Part shown: one piece after another, positions 33,513-41,435 of the stretch | How the letters are laid out: each line of letters opens with the position of its first letter | Position numbering within the stretch: the first letter of the stretch is position 1 | IMG/VR virus record: IMGVR_UViG_3300043399_000721 | Location: 1-53,592 of that record | Length of the DNA: 53,592 nucleotides | DNA from: a virus | Strand: one strand, 5' to 3' | Made by a program: the position numbers and the translations under genes | Notes under the pieces: generated by a model | The model's database searches: none | What the model saw: only the letters and a program-made list of their open reading frames with translations | Told to the model about the DNA's origin: nothing

Positions 33513-33660
33513 TAAACCATCCGATAAATTCAAAATTGTCCAACTGTACTGGTTCAATAAGTTTTTTGGTTTTATAATCAGGGTTGTGCCAAAGCAGGGT
33601 TCCGTATCCATGAGGGGTAACAAGAAATATTATCCCGGTTTCTTCGTGCATAAATATCAT
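33496..33660 (-). CDS. 54-aa hypothetical protein
   Basis: ATG 33660 follows aggag at proper distance and reads 54 codons (HEETGIIFLVTPHGYGTLLW early on) to TGA, overlapping the metallopeptidase start by 17 nt. Fits the overlapping-operon style. No family recognised. Confidence 0.6.
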   Translation of the reverse strand: MIFMHEETGIIFLVTPHGYGTLLWHNPDYKTKKLIEPVQLDNFEFIGWFNENLR

Positions 33661-33661
33661 T

Positions 33662-33754
33662 TCATACTCCTAGTGGTGAATGGTAAGCAATCACGATGCT
33701 ACATATAAGAACAACGATGAAATAAACAAACATGATTATATTTTCTGCGCTCAT
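33662..33754 (-). CDS. 30-aa one-helix membrane peptide
   Basis: ATG 33754 overlaps the previous stop; 30 codons, nearly all one hydrophobic helix (IIMFVYFIVVLICSIVIA). Its last codons contain the ribosome site of the next gene. Short, but well embedded in the operon. Confidence 0.5.
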   Translation of the reverse strand: MSAENIIMFVYFIVVLICSIVIAYHSPLGV

Positions 33755-33906
33755 CTTCTCAATACCTCCAAACAATTTTGAAGCTTCTGGTTGTTCATTT
33801 CCAAAGTGAAGCGAACCTGATCGCGGGTTTCCCGAGTGCCATTCATGAGTCCGATGTTGAACCCAGTAAAGAACATTGCTCCCGCAAGAAAGATTTTAAA
33901 GAACAC
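33751..33906 (-). CDS. 51-aa membrane-anchored peptide
   Basis: GTG 33906 is preceded by aaaggagag, a strong ribosome site; the frame extends upstream to ATG 33957 but without such a site. One hydrophobic helix (FKIFLAGAMFFTGFNIGL), then a soluble helix (ETRDQVRFTLEMNNQKLQN). Overlaps both neighbours. Confidence 0.6.
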   Translation of the reverse strand: MFFKIFLAGAMFFTGFNIGLMNGTRETRDQVRFTLEMNNQKLQNCLEVLRR

Positions 33907-34162
33907 CGCTCTCTCCTTTGAGGGACAGGACAAGTTGGCGATTGAATTCCCAAGCATCCATTAGTTCGCGCTTCTCTTTCTGCATCCGTCTAGCAATGTA
34001 CTGGTATTTGTTGTCAAGGATGCGAGAAGTAAGTGTTGAAACTTTTTCCTCGATTTCTTTCATGCGCGTTTCCGCAATGGAAATCAATTCTGGAGTAAGG
34101 TCTTTCTGTTTTTTTGGGGTTGGTTTGTCGGAAAGATAATTCTTGAATTGGTTGGCTTTCAT
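33896..34162 (-). CDS. Helical hypothetical protein
   Basis: 88 aa, ribosome site aaagga. Predicted long charged helices (SIAETRMKEIEEKVSTLTSR). Its ribosome site lies in one arm of a hairpin (34168-34208), so translation may be controlled. Function unknown. Confidence 0.65.
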   Translation of the reverse strand: MKANQFKNYLSDKPTPKKQKDLTPELISIAETRMKEIEEKVSTLTSRILDNKYQYIARRMQKEKRELMDAWEFNRQLVLSLKGESGVL

Positions 34163-34167
34163 TGAGT

Positions 34168-34208
34168 GGTGTCCTTTCAGATGAAGCTACGTCATCGGAA
34201 AGAACACC
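34168..34208 (-). promoter_or_regulatory. Hairpin covering the ribosome site of the 88-aa gene
   Basis: Arms ggtgt/acacc, ctttc/gaaag and gatga/tcatc are nested around a 7-nt loop. On the minus strand the gaaagga Shine-Dalgarno falls in the stem, so the structure could hide it. Confidence 0.45.
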
Positions 34209-34232
34209 GAACACAGAGAATTTAGGAAAAAT

Positions 34233-34589
34233 TTAGAATATCCATTTTATCGGAGTCTTTGCATCCATTACCTCAAGGAGGTTGGAGTTGCTTGGCGATG
34301 CGTAGCGCACTCCGCCAAGCTCCCCGGCGAACTTGTATGTTGCTCCGTCAAGCGTGCAGAAGAGAGTCCCGATGTCTTTGAGGTCACCAAACTCCTGCAT
34401 GGTCACGCCCTCAATCCGGGCGGCGAAGACCTCAATCAGGCGCGGAAGAATCTCGGCGGGTGCGCGAAGATTGTGAATAAACTCTTCAAAAACTTTCTCC
34501 TCACTCTTGTAAGATAAAAGAGTGTCCTTTGCGCTGGTTGGATTTTTTTGAATTTGCTCTGCTAACTGGTAAAGCTCTCTTGTTTTCAT
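34233..34589 (-). CDS. Hypothetical protein of the recombination block
   Basis: 118 aa from ATG 34589 (ggag at proper distance). N-terminal helical, C-terminal beta part (IGTLFCTLDGATYKFAGEL). Overlaps the 3' end of the exonuclease gene by 89 nt, an unusually long overlap. Function unknown. Confidence 0.65.
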   Translation of the reverse strand: MKTRELYQLAEQIQKNPTSAKDTLLSYKSEEKVFEEFIHNLRAPAEILPRLIEVFAARIEGVTMQEFGDLKDIGTLFCTLDGATYKFAGELGGVRYASPSNSNLLEVMDAKTPIKWIF

Positions 34590-35172
34590 TCGTGACTCCG
34601 TGGTCAAGGTTGTATAAATCTTCCCGGGTTGTCCGAGAAAGAAAGCGTTTCATAATCGCAATGCAAGCGAGCGCGTCCGATCGTGCGTTGTGATGTTGAA
34701 GCTCGATACCCAAACTATCACACACCGCTGAGAGTGAAAGAGACTGTGAATTTATTTCGTGTTGGAAAAGTTTGCAGAGGGAGTGGGTTGAAAATGGTTT
34801 CACCCGGGCAATCGAATAGTACGCACTGGTTCCAAGGTTCAAGAGATTGATGCGCAGCACTGCCCAATCGTAATAGACAAGCTTGCCGAACATGACGGCG
34901 TTGCTGTGGCACCAAAACTCTGTGATTCTGTGCTCCTTAAACCACGCGATAATCTTCTCCGCCTCCTTCTCGAAACGAGGATACCGGGCGCACTCTTCCC
35001 TTGAGATTCCATGCACAGCATATGCTTCCTCTGAATAGCGGTATGGGTTGCACCTGATTTTAAGCTCACTCACTATTTCAAGATCGTCGTTCAATGCAAA
35101 GAATTGTGCATCCAAAATCTCTGCATCGAACACGTTCTTTGATGTTGTCTCAAAATCTGCAACACAAATCAT
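34501..35172 (-). CDS. DnaQ-like 3'-5' exonuclease (DEDDh)
   Basis: 223 aa from ATG 35172 (TGATG overlap with ERF). ADFETTS gives D6 and E8; YYDW gives D102; HHNARSDALACIA gives H161 and D166: the DEDDh set of RNase T/DnaQ-type exonucleases. Next to the ERF annealing protein it would supply resection of DNA ends for recombination. The C-terminal 30 residues are basic and overlap the next gene. Confidence 0.85.
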   Translation of the reverse strand: MICVADFETTSKNVFDAEILDAQFFALNDDLEIVSELKIRCNPYRYSEEAYAVHGISREECARYPRFEKEAEKIIAWFKEHRITEFWCHSNAVMFGKLVYYDWAVLRINLLNLGTSAYYSIARVKPFSTHSLCKLFQHEINSQSLSLSAVCDSLGIELQHHNARSDALACIAIMKRFLSRTTREDLYNLDHGVTNENKRALPVSRANSKKSNQRKGHSFILQE

Positions 35173-35699
35173 CACTGTCTCTTTGGTTGATTCTGCTCGA
35201 TCAGTTTAGAAGCTTCCGCCTTGCTGATATTCGCGGCGAATTTAATCCCCAGACGGGTGAGCAATCCTTTCTGTGCGTCAGATGCTAAAACCTGCACCTG
35301 AGCCGTTTCTGTGCGATTGGCTAACGGTTGAGAGGCATGGTTAGCATCGTCGTCTTCTTCTTTGGTGCTAATCCCAAGGAGAGCTTGCAACTGATAACGC
35401 TTGTAATACGATAAAAGAGAACCAAAACGCTGGGGGTCAGCAAGCTGCGGAAGGATCATTTCTGAGATCATTTCCTCACCTGATTCGTGGACTAGGCGCG
35501 TTATCAGAATGGTCTTGTCTCCCTCGACACGCATCGGTTGAAGAATCGCCAAGCCGTTCGCCGCGAGAATCGGACGAACCGCATCGAGTATCCCGGAGAG
35601 TGACAGGTAATCGCTCTTAAAAAAGGGGTTCTCTGAGTCCTTCGCTACGGGTTTAAGCTGTGCGTGAAACTTAACGAGTGCGCTGTTTAGTGCTTTCAT
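35172..35699 (-). CDS. erf: ERF-family single-strand annealing protein
   Basis: 175 aa. LVKFHAQLKPVAKDSENPFF, SDYLSLSGILDAVRPILA, NGLAILQPM, and FGSLLSYYKRYQLQALLGIS followed by EEDDDAN are the ERF signatures. Mediates annealing for phage recombination and genome circularisation. Start ATG 35699 has ggag 5 nt upstream. Confidence 0.95.
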   Translation of the reverse strand: MKALNSALVKFHAQLKPVAKDSENPFFKSDYLSLSGILDAVRPILAANGLAILQPMRVEGDKTILITRLVHESGEEMISEMILPQLADPQRFGSLLSYYKRYQLQALLGISTKEEDDDANHASQPLANRTETAQVQVLASDAQKGLLTRLGIKFAANISKAEASKLIEQNQPKRQ

Positions 35700-35847
35700 A
35701 CTTCTCCATTTGGTTTAAAACCTTATCAAGTACCTTAACTTTGTTCTTATCCTCGCACCGACACTTTGTTGCGGCGACAACCTGATCGTCCTCATACAAC
35801 AAGGAATATTCTGCTTTGCAATAGTCGCATATCAGTATCTCTTCCAT
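35671..35847 (-). CDS. 58-aa zinc-finger-like protein, first gene of the leftward operon
   Basis: ATG 35847 follows cggagg, the best ribosome site of the block. Contains CDYC (7-10) and CRC (29-31), then a basic helical tail. Overlaps the ERF start by 29 nt. Possible small zinc-binding regulator; unknown. Confidence 0.65.
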   Translation of the reverse strand: MEEILICDYCKAEYSLLYEDDQVVAATKCRCEDKNKVKVLDKVLNQMEKYESTKQRTR

Positions 35848-35981
35848 GTTTACCTCCGTTAGTGTCGATCTATTTACTACGCTATAACGTCAAGCGAAAG
35901 TATAATTTTTAGATAGTCAGTCGCAGATCAATATAAGATTTCGCTACATTAATTTAAACTTTAGCTTCCGTGTAATCTTTA

Positions 35982-36180
35982 CTATACCTAAAGCACGGCC
36001 CTGCGGGATTGCCTATTCGCCGCTCACGTTGCCAACTGGAAAGGTCGTACATGGTTGCGTGCTCTACTCAGAATAGGCCTTGTAAACTTCGGCTCCGGAA
36101 AGCATACTAAGCTTTAAGGTTATAGAAGCGAACGAGGACAGGATAGATAAACCCTAAGTTAATTTCTTAAAGGTTGTTTC
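35982..36180 (+). ncRNA. Candidate structured noncoding RNA
   Basis: Two distant segments, 35982-35994 and 36111-36125, pair over 13 bp with two single-base bulges (ctata, cct, aaagc against gctttaaggttatag). Inside, gcctattc (36011-36018) pairs perfectly with gaataggc (36071-36078). Within that, cacg/cgtg and caac/gttg pair. The result is a rod with a large asymmetric internal loop that has a small hairpin on its 3' side. A hairpin with U-rich tail ends it at about 36180, giving roughly 190 nt. The layout recalls 6S RNA, but I cannot show homology. A -10-like taatct lies at 35973-35978. Confidence 0.5.
36148..36180 (+). terminator. Terminator-like hairpin after the RNA candidate
   Basis: aacc/ggtt and taag/ctta stems around ttaattt, then gtttctatctt. 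AT-rich, hence uncertain. Confidence 0.4.
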
Positions 36181-36256
36181 TATCTTACTTCTCTTCTTGT
36201 TCCTTCTTCCTAAAAGCATTTCATCCTTTCTAGTTAGTAAGTAATAGGAGCAGGTG

Positions 36257-36466
36257 ATGAAGAAAATTGTTCAGTATCTTCATGTGAATAAGAGAATGGG
36301 TAAGTGGACAGTTCACAACTCCCGGGGATGCTTTCACTTCGATCATGTTGAGCTTAAAGTTCCATGTGAGACAGTTTACCAACCCCACAAGAAAACCAAC
36401 CCCAAGTTCTTTCTCAGGTGTAAGGGAACACTTGTCTTAAAGGGTGACATTGCCGAGATCATTTAG
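36257..36466 (+). CDS. Small hypothetical protein, first rightward gene
   Basis: 69 aa from ATG 36257, 6 nt after ggag (GTG 36254 is in frame just before). Basic, with beta-like stretches (QYLHVNKRMGKWTVHNSRG). First gene downstream of the RNA candidate. Unknown function. Confidence 0.65.
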   Translation: MKKIVQYLHVNKRMGKWTVHNSRGCFHFDHVELKVPCETVYQPHKKTNPKFFLRCKGTLVLKGDIAEII

Positions 36467-36472
36467 GGCGAT

Positions 36473-36493
36473 TTGACACACACTAAATTTATT
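36473..36493. repeat. 21-bp motif, copy 2 (operator candidate)
   Basis: Begins TTGACACAC and agrees with 32978-32998 at 19 of 21 positions. Here it points toward the exonuclease gene at 36508. A weaker relative (ttgttacacttta) lies at 37510 before the HExxH gene. Confidence 0.45.
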
Positions 36494-36507
36494 GAAACGA
36501 TTTGGTC

Positions 36508-37476
36508 ATGGATAAAGTCACTTTCCACGATTTGGTTCAATCGTTAAAGAATCTCGCCAAGGAACTGGGAAGGACTCCTACTCTGCTCGAGTTTGCTAAC
36601 ATCCATTCCCGGCGACAAATCGACAAGTTTAAGTACAGTAAGATTGTTTCCGCTGCAGGTCTTGAACCAAACAAATACTCTCAGTCAACTGATCCGGTAG
36701 AAGTTGTTATTCGTCCTCCTAAGATTCTCGTGTTTGACTTGGAAGTCTCGACGAAGATTGTCCACACTTATCAGATGTACGATGTGAATCATTCTCCTGA
36801 TCACGTCATTCAAGACTTTTACATTCTTTCGTTTGCAGCGAAGTGGATCGGATCAGATGAAGTCATCTACATGGACATTCGGAACGCTCGCCCGAAGAAT
36901 AATGACCTTTCGCTCTTGAAGAAACTGCACGCCCTGATAGATGAAGCTGATTTCGTCGTCGGTCACAACATGGGACGATTTGATCTTCCCACGATTAAGT
37001 CGCGATTCATTATGAATGATCTTCCTCCAGTGAGGGATGTTCCGGTGATTGATACTCTGAGGATCGCCCGGAAGCACTTCAAGTTTACCTCGAACAAACT
37101 TTCTGAACTGGCGAAGTATCTCAAGTGTAAAAACGAGAAAGATTCACACTCAGAGTTTCCCGGAATAAGTCTTTTTACCGAGGCGATGAAAGGAAACAAG
37201 CGTGCTTTTGAGTCAATGGAGCACTACTGCAAAATGGATGTTGTAGTGACGGAGCAAATATTTCATAAGCTCGCTCCGTGGGAGAAGACCATCAACTTCC
37301 AATCGTTTTATCAGGAAGCTGTTTGTTCATGCGGCAATAAACAATTCTACAAGAACGGGCTGAAGTATCAGCGATCAGGAATTTTCCAAATATGGAGATG
37401 CTCGGTTTGTCAGAAGACGTTCATTGATAAACACAATCACCTAAACAAAGACATCAAGAAAGGGTTACTGAGTTAG
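36508..37476 (+). CDS. RNase H-like DEDDy exonuclease with zinc ribbon
   Basis: 322 aa. N-terminal helical domain (1-60, RTPTLLEFANIHS) of winged-helix/homeodomain type. The exonuclease domain has LVFDLEVS (D77, E79), VGHNMGRFDLPT (153-162, D159) and YCKMDVVV (Y240, D244), as in PolB-exonuclease/YprB-like proteins. The C-terminal zinc ribbon has CSCG (273-276) and CSVC (298-301). Probably processes phage DNA or RNA ends. The start has no strong ribosome site; TTG 36502 is possible. Confidence 0.8.
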   Translation: MDKVTFHDLVQSLKNLAKELGRTPTLLEFANIHSRRQIDKFKYSKIVSAAGLEPNKYSQSTDPVEVVIRPPKILVFDLEVSTKIVHTYQMYDVNHSPDHVIQDFYILSFAAKWIGSDEVIYMDIRNARPKNNDLSLLKKLHALIDEADFVVGHNMGRFDLPTIKSRFIMNDLPPVRDVPVIDTLRIARKHFKFTSNKLSELAKYLKCKNEKDSHSEFPGISLFTEAMKGNKRAFESMEHYCKMDVVVTEQIFHKLAPWEKTINFQSFYQEAVCSCGNKQFYKNGLKYQRSGIFQIWRCSVCQKTFIDKHNHLNKDIKKGLLS

Positions 37477-37525
37477 TAGGTCTTAAACTTCTCGCGTTCC
37501 TGAGCGTGCTTGTTACACTTTAGGT

Positions 37526-37828
37526 ATGAGAAGACTTCCTAAATTCGTTCACATTTTAGGCCGCAAAATTCCAGTTCGATTAGTTTCCAAGGCGGAACTT
37601 GATAAACTTTATCAGGGTGCGGGTGCGCTCTTTGATGCTGAGAAGAGATTGATCATGATCGACAAGGATGCCCCGATTGAGATACAGCGAATGTACCTCT
37701 TCCATGAAATGCACCATGCGATGCACTCGATCGTTGGGCTTGATCAGTTTATTCCCGGGGAGATTCTGGAAATACTCTGTCAGTCAGGAGCTTCCTTTCT
37801 GGAAGACTTCGAGAAGCACTTCCGGTGA
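37526..37828 (+). CDS. HExxH metallopeptidase-like protein (ImmA/IrrE type?)
   Basis: 100 aa. LFHEMHHAMHS carries HExxH (60-64) preceded by a beta strand (RLIMIDKDAP), the order seen in ImmA/IrrE peptidases, which cleave Cro/CI-type repressors. A repressor gene lies two genes downstream, which fits that model, but the protein is short. No ribosome site is visible just before ATG 37526. Confidence 0.65.
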   Translation: MRRLPKFVHILGRKIPVRLVSKAELDKLYQGAGALFDAEKRLIMIDKDAPIEIQRMYLFHEMHHAMHSIVGLDQFIPGEILEILCQSGASFLEDFEKHFR

Positions 37829-38064
37829 ACGGCAAGGTTCTCTTTATCAACACGCTTTACTTCCCGGATACCGAGGAAAGGGTACGCCTTCAAAAGCTGC
37901 AGGATCGGCTGAATAGCGCACGAATCGAGCTTACGTTTGCAACCCGTAACTATCCTCCGGGAGAACGCTTTCTCGCCTTTCAGCGTTATCACAATGGGTT
38001 CAGATATAAATGGCTAATTTATAACGGATTTAAAAAGAAAGATGAAAATTTAGATTCCCTATAG
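37825..38064 (+). CDS. Small hypothetical protein
   Basis: 79 aa from GTG 37825 (GTGA overlap). Starts with a beta strand (GKVLFINTLYF), then charged helix. Unknown; coupled to the HExxH gene. Confidence 0.6.
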   Translation: MNGKVLFINTLYFPDTEERVRLQKLQDRLNSARIELTFATRNYPPGERFLAFQRYHNGFRYKWLIYNGFKKKDENLDSL

Positions 38065-38119
38065 GAGATCAATAAAGATAAGTTTTCCTTCACAGCAATT
38101 TACTACAGGAGGAAAACAA

Positions 38120-38410
38120 ATGATTCGTAAATCAACTCACCTTGCCAAGTTCATGAAGGACAAGCGCGAAGCACTCGGACTCTCTCAGAAGCAACTTTCA
38201 GTTTCGATGGGATTCTCAAAAAACGGCGGTCCTCAGTATATCTCCAACACTGAGCGCGGAACTTGTCAGTTCCCGATCAAACACCTCCCGAAACTTTCCG
38301 CTGCACTCAGCACCGACCTTGATGAACTCAAGAAACTCATCGTGTCGGATTACGAGCTTTTTATTTCTCAAGCAATCGAGAAAAAAAATGAAGACACAAC
38401 AATCGCTTAG
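38120..38410 (+). CDS. Cro/CI-type (XRE) transcriptional regulator
   Basis: 96 aa with strong ribosome site (aggagga). Helix-turn-helix from about residue 10 to 65: FMKDKREALGLSQKQLSVSM, then YISNTERGT as the recognition part. Single-domain, so Cro-like rather than a full CI. The fast-translated, well-optimised codons suggest real use. Candidate binding sites are the 21-bp motifs at 32978 and 36473 (inference). Confidence 0.85.
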   Translation: MIRKSTHLAKFMKDKREALGLSQKQLSVSMGFSKNGGPQYISNTERGTCQFPIKHLPKLSAALSTDLDELKKLIVSDYELFISQAIEKKNEDTTIA

Positions 38411-38753
38411 CACTCCTGAACTCTGGGTGACAGAGCGCGGGGAAGTGTATCTCAACAACGAGAAGAAAATAAACATCGTGGTCTTTCACGACTACGGGAT
38501 TCGCGGCCCAATCGTGAACTTCCGCAAAGGAAAGTCGGTGAGACAAGTATCAGTCTACCGCATGATGTATGAGGTGTTTGTTCTCGGAAGAAGACTCTCC
38601 CGGAGCGAGCATATCGAACCGATTGACGGGAACGATGGTAACTGTGAGATCACAAATCTCAGACTGAATCACGTTCGTTTCTCGGATCGCATCCGGGCAA
38701 CTAACGAAGAATCTTACTTTACATGGATGGGTATTGATGAAGTCTACTGTTAG
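38388..38753 (+). CDS. HNH-like / AP2-type phage protein
   Basis: 121 aa from ATG 38388, overlapping the regulator by 23 nt. Residues 60-100 (SVYRMMYEVFVLGR, HIEPIDGNDGNCEITNLRL) follow the NUMOD4/HNH_3 layout, in which I-DGN...N...NLRL is the metal-binding finger. The usual first His pair is altered, so activity is uncertain. Confidence 0.6.
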   Translation: MKTQQSLSTPELWVTERGEVYLNNEKKINIVVFHDYGIRGPIVNFRKGKSVRQVSVYRMMYEVFVLGRRLSRSEHIEPIDGNDGNCEITNLRLNHVRFSDRIRATNEESYFTWMGIDEVYC

Positions 38754-38934
38754 GCGAGCAGAGATGATTAGAATGGCATTAGCTTCATTAATGAAAGACT
38801 TGGGTGAGGAAGAGAAGCTCGACTTCCTCACTGAGGTTTTTCTGATCACAGAGGATATTCGGCACGAACTGTGTTATCCCGAGGAAGAGCTAACGGAAGA
38901 ACCCGAGGAATATTCTGGGTGTTGGGTTCTTTAA
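38737..38934 (+). CDS. 65-aa acidic protein spanning the left repeat boundary
   Basis: 65 aa from ATG 38737 (TTG 38734 also in frame). Helical and very acidic toward the end. Its last 10 codons (38905-38934) lie in the 2.6-kb repeat. The intact gene here, against only its tail in copy 1, shows this location is the original one. Function unknown. Confidence 0.7.
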   Translation: MKSTVRRAEMIRMALASLMKDLGEEEKLDFLTEVFLITEDIRHELCYPEEELTEEPEEYSGCWVL

Positions 38935-38952
38935 AGACCGATAAATAAATTT

Positions 38953-39675
38953 ATGAGGCACGAGATGGAGCATTGCAGTTGCTACGAGTATGGGTTTAAT
39001 CTGTCACACATGGAGGCTAATCATGTTTCATGCGCTGACTGTGGTCGAATTGTTTACCGCAAATTGAACGCACTCTTTGTTGAGAAAGAAGGGGTTTATT
39101 CAAACCTCCCAATGGTTGAAGCATGGGACATTGAAAGAAACGCAATGAATTGCAGGAATGAACTTCCCGCTGTTGCTCATCCCCCTTGTGAAAGATGGGG
39201 GCGGTACTGGTTCGGTGGCCCATCGGTAAAAGAACGGAAGAAACTTGGAGATGATGCCGGATGTTTTGCTTTTGCTCTCTGGTACGTTCGCACCTATGGC
39301 GGAATTTTAGAGCATCCTGAAGCGTCTCATGCGTTTAAGTTTTTCGGTCTTCCGTTACCAGAAAGAAAAGGTGGATGGAGCTCGCCGGATATTTATGGCG
39401 GCCGTTCTTGTTGTGTTGAACAGGGGCACTATGGGCACCCGGCAAGAAAAGCTACTTGGCTTTATGCCGTGAAGACAGATTACCCGGACCTAATTTGGGG
39501 GCCATGCGAAGGAAAGATGAGAATGGACGAAGGTTTTCACTCAAAGGAGCAGGCCAAGGAAATGAGAGCTCGCCCTGACTATGTTCCGGTTAAAAGATTA
39601 TCGGCATACGAGAGACTGGCAACACCAGTCGATTTCAGAGACTTACTAATTAATATTGCAAGAACGGCAAGGTAA
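38953..39675 (+). CDS. HPPC/EHP phage protein, copy 2 (native location)
   Basis: 240 aa, identical to the gene at 3540-4262: Cys pairs (residues 8-30), HPPC at 76-79, EHP at 120-122. Here it follows intact inner-phage genes in the same orientation, 18 nt after the 65-aa gene, so it is probably an ordinary phage gene later picked up by the mobile unit. A start at 38965 has the better ribosome site. Confidence 0.85.
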   Translation: MRHEMEHCSCYEYGFNLSHMEANHVSCADCGRIVYRKLNALFVEKEGVYSNLPMVEAWDIERNAMNCRNELPAVAHPPCERWGRYWFGGPSVKERKKLGDDAGCFAFALWYVRTYGGILEHPEASHAFKFFGLPLPERKGGWSSPDIYGGRSCCVEQGHYGHPARKATWLYAVKTDYPDLIWGPCEGKMRMDEGFHSKEQAKEMRARPDYVPVKRLSAYERLATPVDFRDLLINIARTAR

Positions 39676-39696
39676 ATAATCTTAGGTAACTATCCC

Positions 39697-39725
39697 TTGA
39701 CGACAAGTAGGAATTAGTTTATACT
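39697..39725 (+). promoter_or_regulatory. Promoter in the left IS end, copy 2
   Basis: Same TTGACG, 17-bp spacer, TATACT arrangement as at 4284-4312. Confidence 0.75.
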
Positions 39726-39744
39726 GATTACAGAGAGGTAGAGT

Positions 39745-40557
39745 ATGCGAATTTTAAGTCTTTTTGATGGAATATCTTGTGGGCAAATAGCCTTAAACAA
39801 AGCCGGAATTTCAAATTATGACTATCTGGCTTCGGAAATAAATCCTTATGCTATTAAAGTTACACAGCATAATTTTCCAAAAACTATACAGCTTGGAGAT
39901 GTAACCAAGATTAAAGGGACGGAATTAGGTAAAGTTGATTTATTGATTGGTGGAAGTCCTTGCCAAGGGTTTAGCTTTGCTGGGAATCAACTTAACTTTG
40001 AGGACGAAAGGTCTAAATTATTCTTTGAATACGTTCGACTTCTTGAGGAGACAAGCCCTAAATATTTTCTTTTAGAGAATGTTAAAATGATTAGGGAGAG
40101 CGAAGACATAATAACTAAAATGTTGGGCGTTAAGCCTATTAAAATAAATAGTTCTCTTGTATCTGCACAAAACAGAGAGAGGCTGTATTGGACTAACTTA
40201 CCCCATCCTACAATTCAGGACAGAGGATTGGTTTTAAAGGATGTTTACGAACCTATTTCTGGCACCCCGTTAAGTGATACAACCGCTTCCAGACCTAGAA
40301 CTATTCGTAATTATAGGGGGTTAAATCAAAAATCTTCTTGTCTCTTGGCTACTATGTATAAGCTCAGTCAGAGTAATGGAATGACGGTCATTCAAGACAA
40401 TGGAAAGTTACGCTGTATTACCCCCTTAGAGTGTGAAAGACTTCAAACCGTTCCTGATAACTATACTTCAATACTATCCAATACTAGAAGATACGAAGTG
40501 TTAGGTAATGGTTGGACAGTTGACGTTATAGTTGAATTTTTTAAGGGGTTGGCATGA
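39745..40557 (+). CDS. C5 cytosine DNA methyltransferase, copy 2
   Basis: 270 aa, identical to the gene at 4332-5144, including catalytic C73 and all motifs. Driven by the promoter in the IS end. Two active copies on one molecule would double dosage if the joined genome is real. Confidence 0.95.
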   Translation: MRILSLFDGISCGQIALNKAGISNYDYLASEINPYAIKVTQHNFPKTIQLGDVTKIKGTELGKVDLLIGGSPCQGFSFAGNQLNFEDERSKLFFEYVRLLEETSPKYFLLENVKMIRESEDIITKMLGVKPIKINSSLVSAQNRERLYWTNLPHPTIQDRGLVLKDVYEPISGTPLSDTTASRPRTIRNYRGLNQKSSCLLATMYKLSQSNGMTVIQDNGKLRCITPLECERLQTVPDNYTSILSNTRRYEVLGNGWTVDVIVEFFKGLA

Positions 40558-41435
40558 GGTACACTATCAAAAATTTCATCAAAGACTTTCCAGACGATAA
40601 GACTTGCCTAGCCTTCATCTTTAAAAACCGTTACCCAAATGGACTAACTTGCCCTAAATGTGAAAAGACTTCATTTCATCCGGTCGAAGGTCGTAAGTCC
40701 TATGCTTGTTCATGCGGTTATCAAACCTATCCGACTGAAGGAACTATCTTTCATAAATCACCTACGCCATTAACTCTTTGGTTTCATGCTATTTTCCTCA
40801 TGTCTCAATCCAAAAATGGGGTAGCCGCTAAGGAATTAGAAAGACAGCTTGGAGTCACATATAAAACGGCTTGGAGAATGGCGAAACAAATTCGGATGCT
40901 TATGGGACAAAATCCAGACCCATTAGGCGGTAATGAAATCATTGAAGCCGATGAAGCGTATATTGGCGGTGTTCGCAAGGGTAAACGAGGGAGAGGTGCC
41001 GCTGGTAAAACTCCTGTATTTGGAGTTGTTGAAAGGCAAGGTGAAATCAAAACTCAAGTAGTTAAAGACGTTAGGCAAGCGACAATTATTCCATTGTTTT
41101 CAAACATGGTGCCAGCACAAGCCGTTATTGTTACGGATGAATCAAGCATCTATAACAAGGTAACTAAACTAGGGCATTTGCACGAAACTATTAACCATGG
41201 AAACGGTCAGTACGGTCGAGGAGATGTTCACACCAATACTATTGAAGGCTTTTGGTCACAGTTTAAGCGTTCGGTTCACGGGACTTTCCACGCTGTTTCA
41301 CCGAAGTATTTGCAGTCTTACCTTGACGAGTTTTCTTTTCGCTACAACCATCGGAAGTCTTCGCAGTCTTTGCCTGTTTTGATGTTTTCAAGGGTTGGGA
41401 CGCTTTTACCAAAAGACGAAAAAATTGCTTCATAA
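40554..41435 (+). CDS. IS1595-family transposase, copy 2
   Basis: 293 aa, identical to the gene at 5141-6022, with intact zinc ribbon and catalytic residues D133, D195 and N228/E231. Coupled to the methyltransferase by ATGA. Confidence 0.95.
   Translation: MRYTIKNFIKDFPDDKTCLAFIFKNRYPNGLTCPKCEKTSFHPVEGRKSYACSCGYQTYPTEGTIFHKSPTPLTLWFHAIFLMSQSKNGVAAKELERQLGVTYKTAWRMAKQIRMLMGQNPDPLGGNEIIEADEAYIGGVRKGKRGRGAAGKTPVFGVVERQGEIKTQVVKDVRQATIIPLFSNMVPAQAVIVTDESSIYNKVTKLGHLHETINHGNGQYGRGDVHTNTIEGFWSQFKRSVHGTFHAVSPKYLQSYLDEFSFRYNHRKSSQSLPVLMFSRVGTLLPKDEKIAS

Larger units (their letters stand above)
35848..36256. other. Divergent intergenic control region
   Basis: About 410 bp between the leftward and rightward operons, with no gene. 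It holds AT-rich promoter-like DNA (for example tataat on plus 35901-35906 and tatact on minus over the same site), the structured RNA candidate 35982-36180, and a pyrimidine-rich tract (36177-36230) before the ribosome site taggag. A full-strength promoter pair could not be assigned with confidence. Confidence 0.6.
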
